Of a stretch of DNA of 5,705 nt, positions 4,443 to 5,705 are shown in pieces; positions within the stretch are counted from its first letter, which is position 1; every line of letters starts with the position of its first letter. Position numbers and translations under genes: made by a program. Source of the stretch: an uncultured Coprococcus sp. GTDB taxonomy: Bacteria > Bacillota_A > Clostridia > Lachnospirales > Lachnospiraceae. Location of the stretch: contig CAAGAB010000301.1 in the NCBI GenBank assembly GCA_900767685.1, forward strand, positions 1-5,705, written 5' to 3'. Below the pieces are notes generated by a model. The model was not told where the DNA came from. It made no database searches and saw only the letters and a program-made list of their open reading frames with translations.

Positions 4443-5204
4443 CTATGATTTCGCCTCTTTCCAGTGTTTTCTGTAATTTGTCCTGCGATAGGAATTCGGA
4501 GTCGCTCCATATTTGTCCTTGAAACATCTGGCAAAATAACTTCCACTGGCAAATGCAAGATACTGGGATATCTCTGTGCATGAAAAATCCGAATACAGCA
4601 GCATATTTCTCGCGGTCTGAAGTTTCTTCTCCATGATGTAATCAGAGATGGTCTGCCCCACTTCCTTATGAAATAGTTTGCTCAGATACGAGCGTTCCAC
4701 TCCAACAAATTCTGCAATATCAGTAATTTCTATTTTTTCATGCAGATGATCATACACATAGTCCATCGCCCTTACACAATGCGGTGATATAGCTGCTTTC
4801 TTTTTCACCCTTTTCATCCGTCTGGCATAGTCCATGATCAACTGATTATGTACGTTTATGATCTGCTGTTTAGTCTGCGCCTTGTCCAGCTTATTTATAT
4901 AGAAGTCACTGAGATTGTAGCTCTCCATCTCTTCCATGCCCTCTTCTATGCAGAATCTGGATATCATCGCCACTAGTACTATCTCATGATATCTCTGATT
5001 GCGGATCTTATCATCTGACAATATGCCCCTTGCAGCAAGGACCGCCTCATCCTCCTCCCCCGTCTGCAGCATACCAGACACTGCCTTCACATCGCCACTG
5101 CTCACAAGCTGGTAGAAATCCAGCTCGTTGTCGTATGTGGAATGTGCCAGTCCATATTCCCTCTGGACAAACTGCTGTTTTACTATCTCATTCGATATCT
5201 TCAT
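4443..5204 (-). CDS. AraC/XylS-family transcriptional regulator
   Basis: The protein has 253 residues. The C-terminal ~110 residues form an AraC-type DNA-binding domain with two helix-turn-helix units: DIAEFVGVERSYLSKLFHKE (about 162-181) and CTEISQYLAFASGSYFARCF (about 209-228), followed by the family signature KDKYGATPNSYRR (229-241). The N-terminal ~135 residues are helical and lack an obvious cupin or receiver domain, so the ligand is unknown; similar domains are common in YesN-like regulators of Clostridia that control carbohydrate genes. The SD is weak (GAAGGG about 10 nt before the ATG). The gene is divergent from the GH5 gene at 5378, with direct repeats between them, so local control of that gene and itself is likely. 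A few bases separate its end from the murT promoter region. Confidence 0.93.
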   Translation of the reverse strand: MKISNEIVKQQFVQREYGLAHSTYDNELDFYQLVSSGDVKAVSGMLQTGEEDEAVLAARGILSDDKIRNQRYHEIVLVAMISRFCIEEGMEEMESYNLSDFYINKLDKAQTKQQIINVHNQLIMDYARRMKRVKKKAAISPHCVRAMDYVYDHLHEKIEITDIAEFVGVERSYLSKLFHKEVGQTISDYIMEKKLQTARNMLLYSDFSCTEISQYLAFASGSYFARCFKDKYGATPNSYRRTNYRKHWKEAKS

Positions 5205-5246
5205 TGCCTTTCTGCCCTTCCTCTGTGATATTCATATATCTCTATC

Positions 5247-5281
5247 ACACATTTGTTATATATTTGACACATTTATTATAT
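5247..5281 (+). promoter_or_regulatory. Direct-repeat operator and promoter region between the regulator and GH5 genes
   Basis: ACACATTTGTTATAT (5247-5261) and ACACATTTATTATAT (5267-5281) match at 14 of 15 positions with a 20-bp period, about two helical turns. This is the typical arrangement for an AraC-family dimer. For the GH5 gene, one possible promoter is TTGACA (5264-5269), a 17-bp spacer and TATCAA (5287-5292). Another is TATAAA at 5305-5310 with no -35, placing the repeats where an activator would sit. On the minus strand TATAAT (5280-5275) within the second repeat could be the regulator's own -10. Nothing else is seen in 5205-5377. Confidence 0.5.
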
Positions 5282-5377
5282 CCTCTTATCAACGCAAATG
5301 CTACTATAAACTCACAGAAAACGAAACAGACAATGAGTGCAATATATATTTTACTATTTCACAGGAGGTTAAAGATT

Positions 5378-5705
5378 ATGAGAACTTTAGACGGATTCAA
5401 AAAAGGCGTAAATTTAGGTGGATGGCTTTCACAGGGACCACTTGACAAGGAGCATCTCGACACATTTATCACAGAAAAAGATATTGCAAGAATAGCATCA
5501 TGGGGACTTGACCACGTTCGTCTTCCTATTGATTACGACAATTTTGAAAACGAGGATGGAACTGACAAGGAAGGCGGCTATGCTTACATCGACTCTTGTA
5601 TAGAGTGGTGCAGAAAATACAACCTCAATATGGTTCTTGATCTGCACAAGACATATGGATATATATTTGACGACGAGGCTCATCTTCTTGAATTCTTCTA
5701 TGAGA
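5378..5705 (+). CDS. Glycoside hydrolase family 5 (cellulase/beta-glucanase type), partial N-terminus
   Basis: The first 109 codons are visible and the gene continues beyond the window. Motifs: GVNLGGWLSQG (10-20), the start of the TIM barrel; IASWGLDHVRLPIDYDNFE (39-57) with the conserved active-site arginine Arg48; and NMVLDLHKTYGY (84-95) with the conserved His90. The two catalytic glutamates lie beyond the end. There is no signal peptide, so the enzyme is probably cytoplasmic and acts on imported beta-linked oligosaccharides; the subfamily and exact substrate cannot be told. The start is fixed by a consensus AGGAGG at 5363-5368, 9 nt before the ATG. It is divergent from an AraC-type regulator that is its likely controller. 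Confidence 0.9.
   Translation, partial: MRTLDGFKKGVNLGGWLSQGPLDKEHLDTFITEKDIARIASWGLDHVRLPIDYDNFENEDGTDKEGGYAYIDSCIEWCRKYNLNMVLDLHKTYGYIFDDEAHLLEFFYE

Noticed and set aside
5128..5445. 105-residue plus-strand ORF across the divergent intergenic region
   Set aside because: It overlaps the regulator start, the operator region and the GH5 start in a wrong frame, and shows no recognisable domain.

Overview
The window looks like chromosomal DNA of a gut Firmicute, probably Lachnospiraceae (Roseburia/Agathobacter/Butyrivibrio type). The reasons are the low-to-moderate GC content, strong AGGAGG-type ribosome sites, a MurT/GatD-type pair, a YesN-like AraC regulator next to an unsecreted GH5 glycosidase, and IS3-type remains. 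The genus assignment is inference.

Layout. Positions 1-922 (minus) hold the N-terminal 307 residues of a two-domain PPK2-type polyphosphate:AMP phosphotransferase, cut by the window edge. Positions 923-2220 contain no conventional gene. They hold a GC-rich short repeat, then two tandem copies of a compact ~350-bp module (about 1111-1465 and 1837-2186), with a truncated IS3-family transposase between them. Positions 2221-2254 are a bidirectional terminator. Positions 2270-4356 (minus) are an overlapping murT-gatD-like operon behind a near-consensus promoter (4393-4421). Positions 4443-5204 (minus) encode an AraC-family regulator, divergent from a GH5 glycoside hydrolase that starts at 5378 and runs off the window. 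Two 20-bp-spaced direct repeats in the divergent intergenic region look like the regulator's operator.

Most notable is the duplicated module. Each copy has a near-consensus plus-strand promoter driving an ~80-nt RNA. Convergent to it is a minus-strand promoter driving an mRNA for a 29-residue hydrophobic peptide ending in YYICKWLD plus charged residues. The two transcripts share a bidirectional terminator. The 5' part of each small RNA repeats the sequence over the start of its own peptide gene, so it is antisense to it. This is the architecture of the Fst/par type I toxin-antitoxin systems. The two copies are almost identical in toxin promoter and leader (68/69), yet differ in the antisense segment, and there each RNA still matches its own target. 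Its hairpins change in a compensatory way. This points to two orthogonal type I toxin-antitoxin pairs, one of them perhaps with a weakened toxin start.

The second notable point is the GatD-like subunit. It keeps the fold motifs and the histidine, but has no cysteine at the nucleophile elbow and has lost other glutaminase motifs. Its MurT partner keeps the P-loop and zinc ribbon but is altered in C-terminal motifs. The pair may be ammonia-dependent or have a different role.
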